A stretch of 64,000 nucleotides of DNA, taken from positions 496,001 through 560,000 of the forward strand of contig NZ_CP015196.1 of the NCBI RefSeq assembly GCF_001623565.1, read 5' to 3'. The notes beneath the pieces were generated by a model. The model did no database searches and had not been told where the DNA came from. It saw nothing but the letters and a program-made list of their open reading frames with translations. The position numbers and the translations under genes were made by a program. Numbering within the stretch: position 1 is the stretch's first letter; each line of letters begins with the position of its first letter. The DNA is from Streptococcus marmotae. Lineage in GTDB: Bacteria; Bacillota; Bacilli; Lactobacillales; Streptococcaceae. This document shows positions 29,178 to 38,696 of the stretch, in pieces.

Positions 29178-30167
29178 TTAAGCCACAATCGCCTTTGCGA
29201 CTTCTTCTGTTGTCATGCGTGAGAAGTAGTGAGTTGTATCAATGGTTTGGAGTTTGGCTAGTACATCGGCATACTCATAGCGTGTTCCTACGAGTAATTC
29301 TTCAATGTCTGAGACATCTCCGATTCCAAAGAAATCCCCATAGATTTTAATTGATTCGATAAGGGATTTTTCTGCCTTAACGTAGGTGGTAATTTTTCCA
29401 GCTGGATAGCGAACGCTACGCTCAACCGTATACTCAGGTGTCTGACCGAAGGTCCAATCCCATGTGCCAAATTGGGTATCACGAATTTCTTGGATACGAG
29501 CCAGTTCATCTTCTGATAAGACATACTCGTCCATATCTGGGTATTCTTGCTTCATCTGATTTAAAATGGCATCTTTAAATTCTAAGACGGTCATTTTTTC
29601 TGGCAATTCGTTGTTGATATTGGTCACACGCGCACGAACGGATTTGACACCTTTGGACTCAATCTTATCCTTGCTAACTTTTAGAGCATCACCCAAGACC
29701 GTCATATCGACATCAAATAAGAGACAGCCATGGTGCATCATACGCCCCTTGGCATAGGCTTGGGCATTGCCGCAAATCTTTTTCCCATCAATTTCAAGGT
29801 CATTACGGCCCGTAAAATCAGCCTTAACCCCAAGAGTTTCCAGCGTATCAATAACTGGTTTTGAAAAGGTTTTAAAATCAAAGGCTCCTTCATCTGCCTT
29901 ATTCGAAATAATCGTATAGTTCAAGTTGTTCAAATCATGGTAAACTGCACCACCACCTGACAAACGACGGACAACATGAATTCCATTGGCATCTGTATAT
30001 TCCTTGTTGATTTCCTGAATGGCATTTTGGTGTTTTCCGATGATAATGGCAGGCTCGTTAATCCATAAAATAAAAATCTCATCCACATCGGTTAATTCCT
30101 TAAAGGCATAGGCCTCTAAGGCAATATTGTAGGCAGGGTCGTTACTGTTATTGACAATGTATTTCAT
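29178..30167 (-). CDS. lplA: lipoate-protein ligase A
   Basis: Attaches lipoate to lipoyl domains of dehydrogenase complexes. It has 329 residues from the ATG preceded by GAGGAG. Motifs are WINEPAIIIGKHQNA, VVRRLSGGGAVYHD and KICGNAQAYAKGRMMHHGCLL (lipoate/AMP site), with a C-terminal accessory domain. It follows the pdh genes, whose E2 and E3 both carry a lipoyl domain. It has its own promoter (TTGTAT, 17-bp spacer, TATACT at 30197-30225) behind a strong terminator. Confidence 0.94.
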   Translation of the reverse strand: MKYIVNNSNDPAYNIALEAYAFKELTDVDEIFILWINEPAIIIGKHQNAIQEINKEYTDANGIHVVRRLSGGGAVYHDLNNLNYTIISNKADEGAFDFKTFSKPVIDTLETLGVKADFTGRNDLEIDGKKICGNAQAYAKGRMMHHGCLLFDVDMTVLGDALKVSKDKIESKGVKSVRARVTNINNELPEKMTVLEFKDAILNQMKQEYPDMDEYVLSEDELARIQEIRDTQFGTWDWTFGQTPEYTVERSVRYPAGKITTYVKAEKSLIESIKIYGDFFGIGDVSDIEELLVGTRYEYADVLAKLQTIDTTHYFSRMTTEEVAKAIVA

Positions 30168-30196
30168 ATCGTACTCCTCATTTTTTATCACTATCT

Positions 30197-30225
30197 AGTA
30201 TAAGGCAAACGCTGTCAAAATACAA
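30197..30225 (-). promoter_or_regulatory. predicted lplA promoter
   Basis: -35 TTGTAT (30220-30225), 17-bp spacer, -10 TATACT (30197-30202) on the minus strand. Confidence 0.45.
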
Positions 30226-30264
30226 CTAATTGACACCGTTTCTTCCTCTCACAAAAAATGATAT

Positions 30265-30288
30265 AAAAAGAGGCTACCGCCTCTTTTT
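30265..30288. terminator. strong terminator upstream of lplA
   Basis: Perfect AAAAAGAGGC/GCCTCTTTTT with a 4-nt loop; it works on either strand. It blocks pdh read-through into lplA. Confidence 0.8.
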
Positions 30289-30299
30289 GCTTTCTTATC

Positions 30300-30596
30300 C
30301 TCTATAAAAATCACAATCTGACTAGCTTCCACAATTGAGAATTGTGGAAGGTGATCGATAAAGCTAGCGTAGCTTGTGTCCTAAAAAACGCAAGGGTCAC
30401 GGAGGCTAGCTGGAGGCTGGGAGTAAACGAATCCAGTGGATTCGTTTAGCCCGAACCTAGAAATAAAGGAGTGAGGACAAGCAGTTTCTTCGAAATCACG
30501 ATTGAGTCCCTCTCCCTTATTTCCAAGCTTCAACAGTCCGCTAGACTGTTACAGCAAGGTGAGTTAACGACGTCAGATTTGGATGTTTGCCGAGTG
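30300..30596 (+). repeat. MITE-like intergenic repeat, copy C region
   Basis: Gene-free. It contains the palindrome CCACAATTGAGAATTGTGG (about 30331-30349), the hairpin AATCCAGTGGATT (30430-30442), and at 30451-30520 the CCTAGAAATAAAGGAG core shared with copies A, B and D. The core ends in a GAGTCCCTCTCCC arm. Confidence 0.65.
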
Positions 30597-32354
30597 TTAT
30601 TTCCGTTTTGGTGGGTTGTGAATCGCTACTCCCAAGACATCTAAGAAGGCCTCGTACATCACTTCTGAGAAGGTTGGGTGCCCATGGATAGATGCTGCTA
30701 CATCGTCCACTGTCAATTCTGCTTCCATGATGGTTGCTGCTTCGTTAATCATTTCAGCTGCTACCGGACCAATAATGTGAATACCGAGGATTTCATGGTA
30801 TTTCTTATCTGCAATGACTTTGACAAATCCATGTGCCTCATTTGAAGCAATGGCACGACCATTTCCAGTAAAGCTACATCTACCGATTAAGATATCATCT
30901 CCGTATTGCTCACGCGCTTGATCTTCTGTCAAACCAACCATAGCAATTTCTGGATGTGTATAAACCGCTGCTGGTGTGAAATCCAATTTCGCCTTGTGGT
31001 GGTTACCCAAAATCGCATTTTCAGCTGCTACTTCACCCATACGGTAGGCAGCATGCGCCAACATCTTCGTACCATTTACATCACCTGGTGCATAGATACC
31101 TGGGATAGATGTTTCTTGGTAGGCATCCACTTTAATGCGACCACGATCCATTTCAAGATTAAGATTTTCAAGACCTGCCAATTGTGGCACACGTCCAATT
31201 GAAAGAAGGGCTTTTTCAGAAACAATTTCTGAACCGTCGTTCAATTTAATGGTCAATTGGTTGTTGGCTTCGATGATTTCTGATACTCCAACAGATGTCA
31301 AGAATTTCATACCTTTCTTAGAAAGCACTTTTTGTAATTCAACAGATACTTCACGGTCCATACCTGGGATGATGCGGTCTGCCATTTCAACAACTGTTAC
31401 TTCTGTACCGTATGAAGCATAGACAAGTCCAAGCTCCACTCCAACAACACCACCACCCATAACTGTAAGGGATTTTGGAATTTCACGAAGATCAAGGATA
31501 TCATCTGAAGTCAAGACAAGTTTAGAGTCAATTCCTGGGATATTGATCCGAGAGACTTTTGAACCTGTCGCAAGAACGATACTACGTCCTTTGATAGTTT
31601 CGCCACCAATTGTAACCGTCTTATCCGGATTTACTTGACCAAGACCATTGAAAATAGTGACTTTGTTGGCTTTCAAGAGACCTCTCACCCCACCTGTCAA
31701 TGTCTTAACAACTGAGTTTTTAAAGTCTACGGTCTTGTCCATATCAATTGTATAGTTGGTTGAAGCAAGATTGATACCACGGCCAGCAGCAATCTTCAAA
31801 CCATCAAGAATTTCAGCATTTTTAAGGTAGGTTTTGGTTGGGATACATCCTTTATTCAAGCATGTTCCACCAAATTCTGATTTCTCGACGATGGCAATTT
31901 TGCCACCTAATTGTGCACCACGAATCGCAGCGTAGTAACCTGCAGGACCACCACCGACAACAATCATATCATATTCATCTGCTGCAAGTTCTGCTTTAGG
32001 GGCTACAGGAGCCGCTGCTGGAGCTGCTGGTACTTCAAGACCTGCCGCTTTCAAGTCTGCTGTTGCTTGAGCAACATCTGCTTTAGGAGCTGCTGCGCCT
32101 GCTTCAACGACTTCTCCTTCTGCACCGATATAGCCGATTACTTCTGTTACAGGTACTGTTTCGCCATTTCCACGAACGATTTTTAGCAAGATTCCTGAAT
32201 CTTCTGCCTCCAATTCCATGCTGGTCTTATCAGACATCATCTCTAAGATAACGTCCCCTTCATTGACGACATCACCTTCTTGTTTTTTCCATTCGATGAT
32301 TTCACCTTCTTGCATGTCAACGCCGAGTTTCGGCATAATAATTTCAACTGCCAT
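30597..32354 (-). CDS. pdhD: dihydrolipoamide dehydrogenase (E3) with N-terminal lipoyl domain
   Basis: Reoxidises dihydrolipoamide with NAD+ in the pyruvate dehydrogenase complex. It has 585 residues from MAVEIIMPK. A longer in-frame start has no support. A lipoyl domain (1-80, Lys43 in MSDKTSM) and an Ala/Pro linker precede the flavoprotein. This has VVGGGPAGYYAA, redox disulfide Cys165/Cys170 in GGTCLNKGCIPTK, a second nucleotide site (VMGGGVVGVELGLVYASYG) and the C-terminal HGHPTFSE base. Its lipoyl domain is nearly identical to that of E2. Confidence 0.95.
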   Translation of the reverse strand: MAVEIIMPKLGVDMQEGEIIEWKKQEGDVVNEGDVILEMMSDKTSMELEAEDSGILLKIVRGNGETVPVTEVIGYIGAEGEVVEAGAAAPKADVAQATADLKAAGLEVPAAPAAAPVAPKAELAADEYDMIVVGGGPAGYYAAIRGAQLGGKIAIVEKSEFGGTCLNKGCIPTKTYLKNAEILDGLKIAAGRGINLASTNYTIDMDKTVDFKNSVVKTLTGGVRGLLKANKVTIFNGLGQVNPDKTVTIGGETIKGRSIVLATGSKVSRINIPGIDSKLVLTSDDILDLREIPKSLTVMGGGVVGVELGLVYASYGTEVTVVEMADRIIPGMDREVSVELQKVLSKKGMKFLTSVGVSEIIEANNQLTIKLNDGSEIVSEKALLSIGRVPQLAGLENLNLEMDRGRIKVDAYQETSIPGIYAPGDVNGTKMLAHAAYRMGEVAAENAILGNHHKAKLDFTPAAVYTHPEIAMVGLTEDQAREQYGDDILIGRCSFTGNGRAIASNEAHGFVKVIADKKYHEILGIHIIGPVAAEMINEAATIMEAELTVDDVAASIHGHPTFSEVMYEAFLDVLGVAIHNPPKRK

Positions 32355-32545
32355 AATTATGATACAAAGAACGTCAAAATGCGACCGAATTTTAGAGTCC
32401 AACGTAGGATAGTTTGTATCCACAAGGAGGACTATCTAAATTCCGAGCATTTAGTTCGTGTTCAAATCCAACGAACTCGTTCTACATCCTTTCTTTCTTT
32501 TGTTTAAAAACTCTTCTACTGATAACGTATCCCGTTATTTCGTAC

Positions 32546-33934
32546 TCAAATCAACAATTCCAATGGATTTTCAAGTAAATTCTTGAGATCCACCATAAAC
32601 TTAGCTCCATTCATACCGTCAATAATACGGTGGTCAATGGTCAAGCAGAGGGCCATAATTGGACGGATTTTAATTTCGCCGTCGATTACGACTGGTGTTT
32701 GAACAGTTGAAGCAACTCCGAGAATTGCTGAGTTTGGTTGGTTAATAATTGGGTTAAAGGTCTTGGTACCAAACATACCGAGGTTGGTAATAGAGAAGGT
32801 TGAACCAGACATTTCTGCCCCTTTCAACTTACCTGATTGCGCTTTTTTGATAACATCTTTTGATGCAACAACAAAGTCAGAAAGGCTCATCTTATCTGCA
32901 CCATGTACTACTGGCACAACCAGACCCTCGTCCAAACCAACGGCAATTCCAAGGTTAACAAATTTATGCAACTCAATTTCTTGGGCATCGTTGATGAGAG
33001 ATGCGTTCATATAGCGATGCTCTTCTTTCATCAAAGTACGAGCAACCGCTAGACCAATCAAGTCGGTAAAGGTAACTTTTAGCCCTGTCTTATTCATGAT
33101 TGGCTCAAGGACTTGCTTACGAAGTGCCATGAGGTTAGTCATGTCAATATCATAGTTGAGCGTAAAGGTTGGTGCCGTCAAGTAAGAGTTGACCATTCCT
33201 TTTGAAATCGCCTTACGCATTGGGCTCATCTTGATGATTTCAACGCCTTCTGGCAATTCTTTGGCTGGTTTTTCTGCTGCTTTTGCTGGAGTTGGCTCTA
33301 CAGTTGCTGGTTGTTTCGCTGCTAGAGCTGCAAGAATATCTTCCTTGACAATCTTACCATTGACACCTGTTCCAACAAGCTCTTCAAGATTGATTCCTTT
33401 GTCAGCTGCCATTCGTCGAGCAAGTGGTGTCGCTTTAGGAGCTGCACCCTTGAAGTCTTCTACATCTGACTTATGCACACGACCATTTGCACCTGTTCCC
33501 GGAACAAGTCCAAGATCAATATCTAAGTCGTTCGCTAATTTACGAGCAGCCGGCGTTGCACGTACTTTTCCACCACCTTGTGGCTTGGCAGCTGGTGTCG
33601 GAGTAGCTGCTACGGCAACTGGAGCTGATTCAACAGAAGCAGTTTCTGTTACTTCTGGTGCATGCGCTGAACTTGCAACTACATCCACACTTTCGCCTTC
33701 TGCTCCGAGATAGGCAATGACTTCTGTAACAGGAACAGTTGCGCCATTCCCATGAACAATTTTAAGAAGAACACCGGAATCTTCTGCTTCTAATTCCATG
33801 CTGGTCTTATCAGACATCATTTCCAAGAGGACATCGCCTTCATTGACAACATCACCTTCTTGCTTCTTCCACTCGATGATTTCACCTTCTTGCATGTCTA
33901 CACCGAGTTTAGGCATGATAATTTCTATTGCCAT
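32546..33934 (-). CDS. pdhC: dihydrolipoamide acetyltransferase (E2)
   Basis: Core of the pyruvate dehydrogenase complex; moves the acetyl group to CoA. It has 462 residues. A lipoyl domain (1-80, Lys43) is followed by an Ala/Pro linker. Two consecutive E1/E3-binding domains lie at about 124-161 (ATPAARKLANDLDIDLGLV) and 166-203 (ATPLARRMAADKGINLEELV). The catalytic acyltransferase domain has the DHRIIDG active-site motif. Two peripheral-subunit-binding domains are uncommon. Confidence 0.95.
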   Translation of the reverse strand: MAIEIIMPKLGVDMQEGEIIEWKKQEGDVVNEGDVLLEMMSDKTSMELEAEDSGVLLKIVHGNGATVPVTEVIAYLGAEGESVDVVASSAHAPEVTETASVESAPVAVAATPTPAAKPQGGGKVRATPAARKLANDLDIDLGLVPGTGANGRVHKSDVEDFKGAAPKATPLARRMAADKGINLEELVGTGVNGKIVKEDILAALAAKQPATVEPTPAKAAEKPAKELPEGVEIIKMSPMRKAISKGMVNSYLTAPTFTLNYDIDMTNLMALRKQVLEPIMNKTGLKVTFTDLIGLAVARTLMKEEHRYMNASLINDAQEIELHKFVNLGIAVGLDEGLVVPVVHGADKMSLSDFVVASKDVIKKAQSGKLKGAEMSGSTFSITNLGMFGTKTFNPIINQPNSAILGVASTVQTPVVIDGEIKIRPIMALCLTIDHRIIDGMNGAKFMVDLKNLLENPLELLI

Positions 33935-34023
33935 CTAATCTTCCTTTCTGTTTTTCCCTGCTTTTCAGTTAGAAAACAAGGGAGCGACGGCTGTGAATCA
34001 TCACAAAACCGTCTTCCTTTCTT

Positions 34024-35019
34024 TTACCCTTTATTCACTTGTTTGTAAATTGCAGCTTTAATTTTTTCAACACTTGGTAAGACTGCATTTTCAAGAATGT
34101 TAGCGTAAGGAACAGGAACGTCATCAGAAGCGATACGAACAACTGGGGCATCTAGGTAATCAAATGCTTCGCTTTCTGTGATAATCGAAGCAATCTCACC
34201 GATGAAACCACCTGTTTTGTAAGCATCATTCACTAAAATAACTTTTCCAGTTTTCTTCACAGAATTGATAATCAATTCTTTATCAAGCGGAATAAGTGTG
34301 CGTGGGTCAACCACTTCTACGCTAATTCCTTCTGCTGCTACTTCATCAGCTGCTTGAAGCACACGTTCTAACATACGGCCATAAGACACGATTGTCACGT
34401 CTGTTCCCTCACGTTTGATTTCCCCTTTTCCAAGTGGGATATAGAAGTCTGGATCAAGGTTAACTTCTTCCTTTTTACCATAAAGTGCTTTTGGCTCTAA
34501 GAAGATAACTGGGTTGTTGTCCAAAATAGAAGATTTCAAGAGCCCTTTGGCATCGTTAGCTGTACCTGGTGCCACTACCTTGATTCCTGGAATATGCGTC
34601 AACCATGCTTCAAGTGATTGAGAGTGTTGTGCTGCTGATCCAATCCCTGATCCTGAAGCTACACGGAAAGTGACTGGGGTTTTCAAACCACCACCAAACA
34701 TATAGTTAGTTTTAGCTGCTTGGTTGACAATGGCATCAAGGGCAATGGTAATAAAGTCCATGAAGGTCAAGTCAACAATTGGACGAAGACCTGTCTGAGC
34801 CGCTCCTACTGCTGAACCAGCAATCGCTGCTTCTGAGATAGGTGTGTCGCGAACACGTTTTTCACCAAATTCTTCCAACATCCCCACAGATGTTCCAAAA
34901 TCTCCACCATAGATTCCTACGTCTTCTCCCATTAAGAATACGCGCTCATCTTTACGCATTTCCTCGCTTTGAGCTAAGTTAATCGCTTCACGCAAGGCCA
35001 TTACTTTTGTTTCAGTCAT
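34024..35019 (-). CDS. pdhB: pyruvate dehydrogenase E1 component, beta subunit
   Basis: Second half of the thiamine-diphosphate-dependent decarboxylase. It has 331 residues with VFLMGEDVGIYGG, DTPISEAAIAGSAVGAA and EVVDPRTLIPLD, all typical of E1-beta. The MFGGGLKTPVTFR stretch resembles the acetoin/pyruvate dehydrogenase branch. Downstream lipoyl genes and lplA make pyruvate the likely substrate. Confidence 0.93.
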   Translation of the reverse strand: MTETKVMALREAINLAQSEEMRKDERVFLMGEDVGIYGGDFGTSVGMLEEFGEKRVRDTPISEAAIAGSAVGAAQTGLRPIVDLTFMDFITIALDAIVNQAAKTNYMFGGGLKTPVTFRVASGSGIGSAAQHSQSLEAWLTHIPGIKVVAPGTANDAKGLLKSSILDNNPVIFLEPKALYGKKEEVNLDPDFYIPLGKGEIKREGTDVTIVSYGRMLERVLQAADEVAAEGISVEVVDPRTLIPLDKELIINSVKKTGKVILVNDAYKTGGFIGEIASIITESEAFDYLDAPVVRIASDDVPVPYANILENAVLPSVEKIKAAIYKQVNKG

Positions 35020-35110
35020 GTTTTTCTCCTAGAAAATATCAAATCTTGGTTCCTTTAAACGGAACTCTTTCAATCGTTTTCGATAACTATGCTTATGCTG
35101 TACCTATCTA

Positions 35111-36079
35111 TTAGTCCACAAAAACATCTTCATAAGCGATAGAAATGTCTGGATCTGGACTTTCTTGGGCAAACTTCACAGATGCTTCTACTTCTTCTGC
35201 AACTTGTGCTTCAATAGCATCTAATTCTTCGTCTGTTGCAATCTTGTTTTCTGTCAAGTAAGCACGGTATTTTTTAAGTGGATCTTTTGCTTTCCAAGCG
35301 TCTACTTCTTCTTTGGTACGATATGCACCAGCATCTGCTGTTGAATGTCCAAACCAGCGATACGATTCCACCTCTACAAGAGCAGGGCCATTTCCAGCAC
35401 GCACGTATTCAATGACTTCGTGCATTTTTTCGTAGACCGCTACAACATCATTTCCATCTTCCACATAATGCCCTGGCATACCATAGGCATCTGCACGAAG
35501 GTAGAGATGAGGGATTTTCGTTGAATACGTGATATCTGTTGAAATACCATAACGGTTGTTAATAATGAAGAAGATAACTGGCAAATTCCAAACAGCAGCC
35601 AAGTTCATTGACTCATGAAAACTACCTTCGTTGGTCGCTGAATCTCCTGAAAAAGCAATGACAATGTTATCTGTTCCAAGATATTGTTGAGTTAAAGCTG
35701 CACCGACTGCAAGGGCATAACCACCACCAACGATACCATTTGTTCCATAATTTCCTTTTTCAAGGTTGGCCAAATGCATAGAACCACCACGTCCTTTTGA
35801 AGAACCTGTTGCTTTTCCAGCAAGCTCCGCCATCATGGCATTGATGTCAATTCCTTTAGCAATAGTTTGACCATGACCACGGTGATTTGAAAAGATAATA
35901 TCTCGATCTGTCAAATCCGCAATTGCGCCGACAGAAGCTGCTTCTTCTCCGACTGAGAAGTGAGTCATCCCTTGTACAAACCCACGACGGACAAGTTTAT
36001 TCAATTTCATATCCACATCGCGAATTTGTTGCATTTTTAAAAACATATCTAAATGTTTCTCTTTTGAAATAGATACCAT
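35111..36079 (-). CDS. pdhA: pyruvate dehydrogenase E1 component, alpha subunit
   Basis: Binds thiamine diphosphate and decarboxylates pyruvate. It has 322 residues from the ATG preceded by GGAGG. The TPP motif GDSATNEGSFHESMNLAAVWNLP, the HRGHGQTIAKG loop and RYGISTDITYSTKI are present. It is the first gene of pdhABCD. A promoter TTGCAA, 17-bp spacer, TATCAT lies upstream. Acetoin dehydrogenase E1 is a close alternative by family alone. Confidence 0.93.
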   Translation of the reverse strand: MVSISKEKHLDMFLKMQQIRDVDMKLNKLVRRGFVQGMTHFSVGEEAASVGAIADLTDRDIIFSNHRGHGQTIAKGIDINAMMAELAGKATGSSKGRGGSMHLANLEKGNYGTNGIVGGGYALAVGAALTQQYLGTDNIVIAFSGDSATNEGSFHESMNLAAVWNLPVIFFIINNRYGISTDITYSTKIPHLYLRADAYGMPGHYVEDGNDVVAVYEKMHEVIEYVRAGNGPALVEVESYRWFGHSTADAGAYRTKEEVDAWKAKDPLKKYRAYLTENKIATDEELDAIEAQVAEEVEASVKFAQESPDPDISIAYEDVFVD

Positions 36080-36111
36080 ATTTTCCTCCAAAGTATTTCT
36101 GTTTCTTCTAT

Positions 36112-36140
36112 ATGATAATTCAAAAATTCACAATTTGCAA
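36112..36140 (-). promoter_or_regulatory. predicted pdhABCD promoter
   Basis: -35 TTGCAA (36135-36140), 17-bp spacer, -10 TATCAT (36112-36117) on the minus strand. Confidence 0.55.
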
Positions 36141-36310
36141 ATAATTTAACCGTTTTCCCATTCTTTTCATAACTTTGAAAAAGCCCTATATTCGTGCACT
36201 TTTTCACAAATTTTCAGAATCATTTCTTGTTTCCATGTTCTTTTTTTCACAAAGTTAATTTTGCATTGAATCGTCAACCATTTTATGATAAGATAGCCCT
36301 GGAGGGCGCT

Positions 36311-36973
36311 ATGGATTTCGATTTATTTCTACTCATTTGCAACTATATTGGTACTATTTCCTTTGCTGTATCTGGAACGATTAAGGGCTTTAAGAAAAAA
36401 CTCGATATTTTTGGCATTACACTCCTAGCCACGATTACGGCTATCGGTGGGGGAGTGATTCGGGATACCATGGTTAATCAGATTCCTGCCGCTCTTGTTG
36501 AGCCTTCTTCTATCTATCTCTCAATCGTCGTATCCATTATCATGTACCTATTTGTTATCATGAAGAAGAATGAATCCCCACGCGACAAGACTCTCTATCA
36601 TTTTCTCAGTAAGACCAATCTTTTTTTTGATGCTATTGGGCTAGTTATCTTTGCTTTGATTGGTGCAAGTACCGGTGTCGAACTTGGCTTAAATTGTATG
36701 ACATCAGGCATTTTGGCAGCCTTGACCGGTGTAGGGGGAGGAATTGTTCGAGATTTGTTGGTCAATGAAACTCCTCTTGTCTTGAAAGAAGATGTCTATG
36801 CTGTGCTGGCTCTTTTTACAGGTATTTGCTACCATATCCTTGTCCTTGACTGGAAATTAGCACGAATCCCTACCTTTATCAGCCTCTTTTTCATCTTCCT
36901 CCTCATTCGCCTACTCGTTATCAAGTACCACATCAACCTCCCAAATATGGAAAAGCCACTCAAAAAACGCTGA
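36311..36973 (+). CDS. TRIC-type cation channel / UPF0126 membrane protein
   Basis: Membrane protein of 220 residues with about seven helices. Two repeats each carry a conserved glycine-rich loop: TAIGGGVIRDTMVNQIP and TGVGGGIVRDLLVNETP. This doubled GGGxxRD pattern defines the prokaryotic TRIC/YadS family, trimeric monovalent-cation channels. The start at 36311 is chosen because GGAGGG precedes it. An upstream in-frame extension has no family similarity. A TTATGATAAGATAG box lies about 30 bp upstream. Confidence 0.9.
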   Translation: MDFDLFLLICNYIGTISFAVSGTIKGFKKKLDIFGITLLATITAIGGGVIRDTMVNQIPAALVEPSSIYLSIVVSIIMYLFVIMKKNESPRDKTLYHFLSKTNLFFDAIGLVIFALIGASTGVELGLNCMTSGILAALTGVGGGIVRDLLVNETPLVLKEDVYAVLALFTGICYHILVLDWKLARIPTFISLFFIFLLIRLLVIKYHINLPNMEKPLKKR

Positions 36974-36988
36974 ACACCAGCGTTTTTC
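36963..36988 (+). terminator. terminator overlapping the TRIC gene stop
   Basis: AAAAACGCTG/CAGCGTTTTT (36963-36972, 36978-36987). The TGA stop lies in the stem and loop. From here to 37247 I see no gene or clear structure. Confidence 0.85.
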
Positions 36989-37247
36989 TCTTTATCATTT
37001 TCAAGAAGCAAAACATCAGCTATTTGGAGTATCTGCCATCATTTCTATCTTATACTCTCATCTGACTAGGTAACGAGACCATCGATTGAACCGTCATTCA
37101 TCTAGGCAGGTTAACAAAATCATAGTTTGATTTTTGATGAGTATGACTTTGTTCAGGTATTATCAAACAAGCATTGATCAGGCTATCATCATTCAACTAG
37201 TGATACAAAAGGCTCACAACAACGCATTTCAATCATTTATAGACTGA

Positions 37248-38696
37248 CTAGCCCTCATCTTCTTTTCCCATTGCTAATTTCTCAACATCAACCACTTTAT
37301 CACAAATCCTAGCGAGCAATTCATCATCGTGAGAGATGAGGAGGACAAGTTTTCCTTTTGATTTTAAGAGCTCAAGTTGAGCTGCTAGTTGCTCCATTTG
37401 CTCTCTATCAAGACCACTGGAAGGCTCATCAAAGATAAAAATTTCTTTGTTGCTAAATAGGCTAGCTGCTATTATCAAGCGCTGTTGCTCTCCCATGGAT
37501 AAACTCATCGGATGACGCTCTAAGAGATGTGAAAGCCGAAAAGCACGTAATACGTCCTCATCCAACTGATCTATGCCCAGCCCCAAGCGCAATTCTTTCT
37601 CTACTCGCTCTGTAATCAATTGCTGGCGGACATCTTGCATAACATAGGCGATTCTTGCGAGGCGTTTTCGTGCAGGTAAGGATTCTCCCTGCCAACTGAC
37701 AACACCTGTCTTATCCCCTTCTAAACCGACAAGAGAGCGGGCAAAACTCGTCTTACCACAGCCATTTGCCCCAATCAACCCGACAACCTGACCAGCAGCA
37801 AGCACTAGTTCAGTCACTTGATAGAGACACTTAGATTGATGATAGACTCGAAAGCGTTCCAAGGTAAGACCTGTTGGGTCATTGGTAAAGGCTCGTGCCA
37901 TCTCCTTGACCTGTGCTTGAAAAGGAGCCGTATCAGATGTTCGTAAACCTAATTCCTGTCTTTTTTCCTCAGAATAAGCAAGAAAATCATGCGCAGGCAG
38001 ATGGTCTACTAGCTTACCCTCATAAAAATACGCATAAGAATCTGCTATCTCTTTCAGATAAGCCAAGCGATGGTCTGCAATAATCAGGGTCTTACCCTGT
38101 TTTTTTAATGCCTTCAATAATTCCTGTACTCGCTCGACACCTCGTGCATCAAGATTGGCAGTCGGTTCATCAAAAATCATGATGTCTGTTCCCTGCATGG
38201 CTGCTGTGCCAATCGCCACGACCTGCTTTTGTCCACCAGACAATTTTTCCATGTCTTCATGTAACAAGGACGCCAGTTGAAATCGTTCTACCACCTCTGC
38301 CAATCGGTTTGAAATAGCCTCTCGTGACATTCCTTGATTTTCACAGGGAAAAACTAATTCTTGTAAAACTTCTTGATGAAAAAATTGTGTCGCCGGATTT
38401 TGAAACACAGACGCCACTTGATAAGCCAATTCTTCCACGCTACTTTCTTGATAGGATAAGGAACCAATTCGCAAACTTCCCTCAATCTCTCCTTGATAAT
38501 ACTCAGGAACCAAGCCATTGATGAGATGAAGAAAGGAAGATTTTCCCGAACCACTCGGACCACATAAGACAAGACACTCACCCTTCTTCACTTGTAAGGC
38601 TCCAATCTGACAGGCTATGGTCTGACTAGACGCATATCGAAGCTGGACATTACGAGCTTCTAGTTGAATTTTAGGATAAGAAAGCTGAGACACCAT
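37248..38696 (-). CDS. ECF transporter duplicated ATPase of the MptE-like system
   Basis: Energising subunit of 482 residues with two ABC domains: [16 protein letters not shown] and MIFDEPTANLD in the first; GANGCGKTS, a signature-like LSMGEQQ and IFDEPSSGLD in the second. The start at 38696 is preferred (ATG behind GGAG). The gene overlaps the T protein by 37 bp, so they are translationally coupled. It is the last gene of a five-gene operon that also encodes two ABC half-transporters. Confidence 0.88.
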   Translation of the reverse strand: MVSQLSYPKIQLEARNVQLRYASSQTIACQIGALQVKKGECLVLCGPSGSGKSSFLHLINGLVPEYYQGEIEGSLRIGSLSYQESSVEELAYQVASVFQNPATQFFHQEVLQELVFPCENQGMSREAISNRLAEVVERFQLASLLHEDMEKLSGGQKQVVAIGTAAMQGTDIMIFDEPTANLDARGVERVQELLKALKKQGKTLIIADHRLAYLKEIADSYAYFYEGKLVDHLPAHDFLAYSEEKRQELGLRTSDTAPFQAQVKEMARAFTNDPTGLTLERFRVYHQSKCLYQVTELVLAAGQVVGLIGANGCGKTSFARSLVGLEGDKTGVVSWQGESLPARKRLARIAYVMQDVRQQLITERVEKELRLGLGIDQLDEDVLRAFRLSHLLERHPMSLSMGEQQRLIIAASLFSNKEIFIFDEPSSGLDREQMEQLAAQLELLKSKGKLVLLISHDDELLARICDKVVDVEKLAMGKEDEG

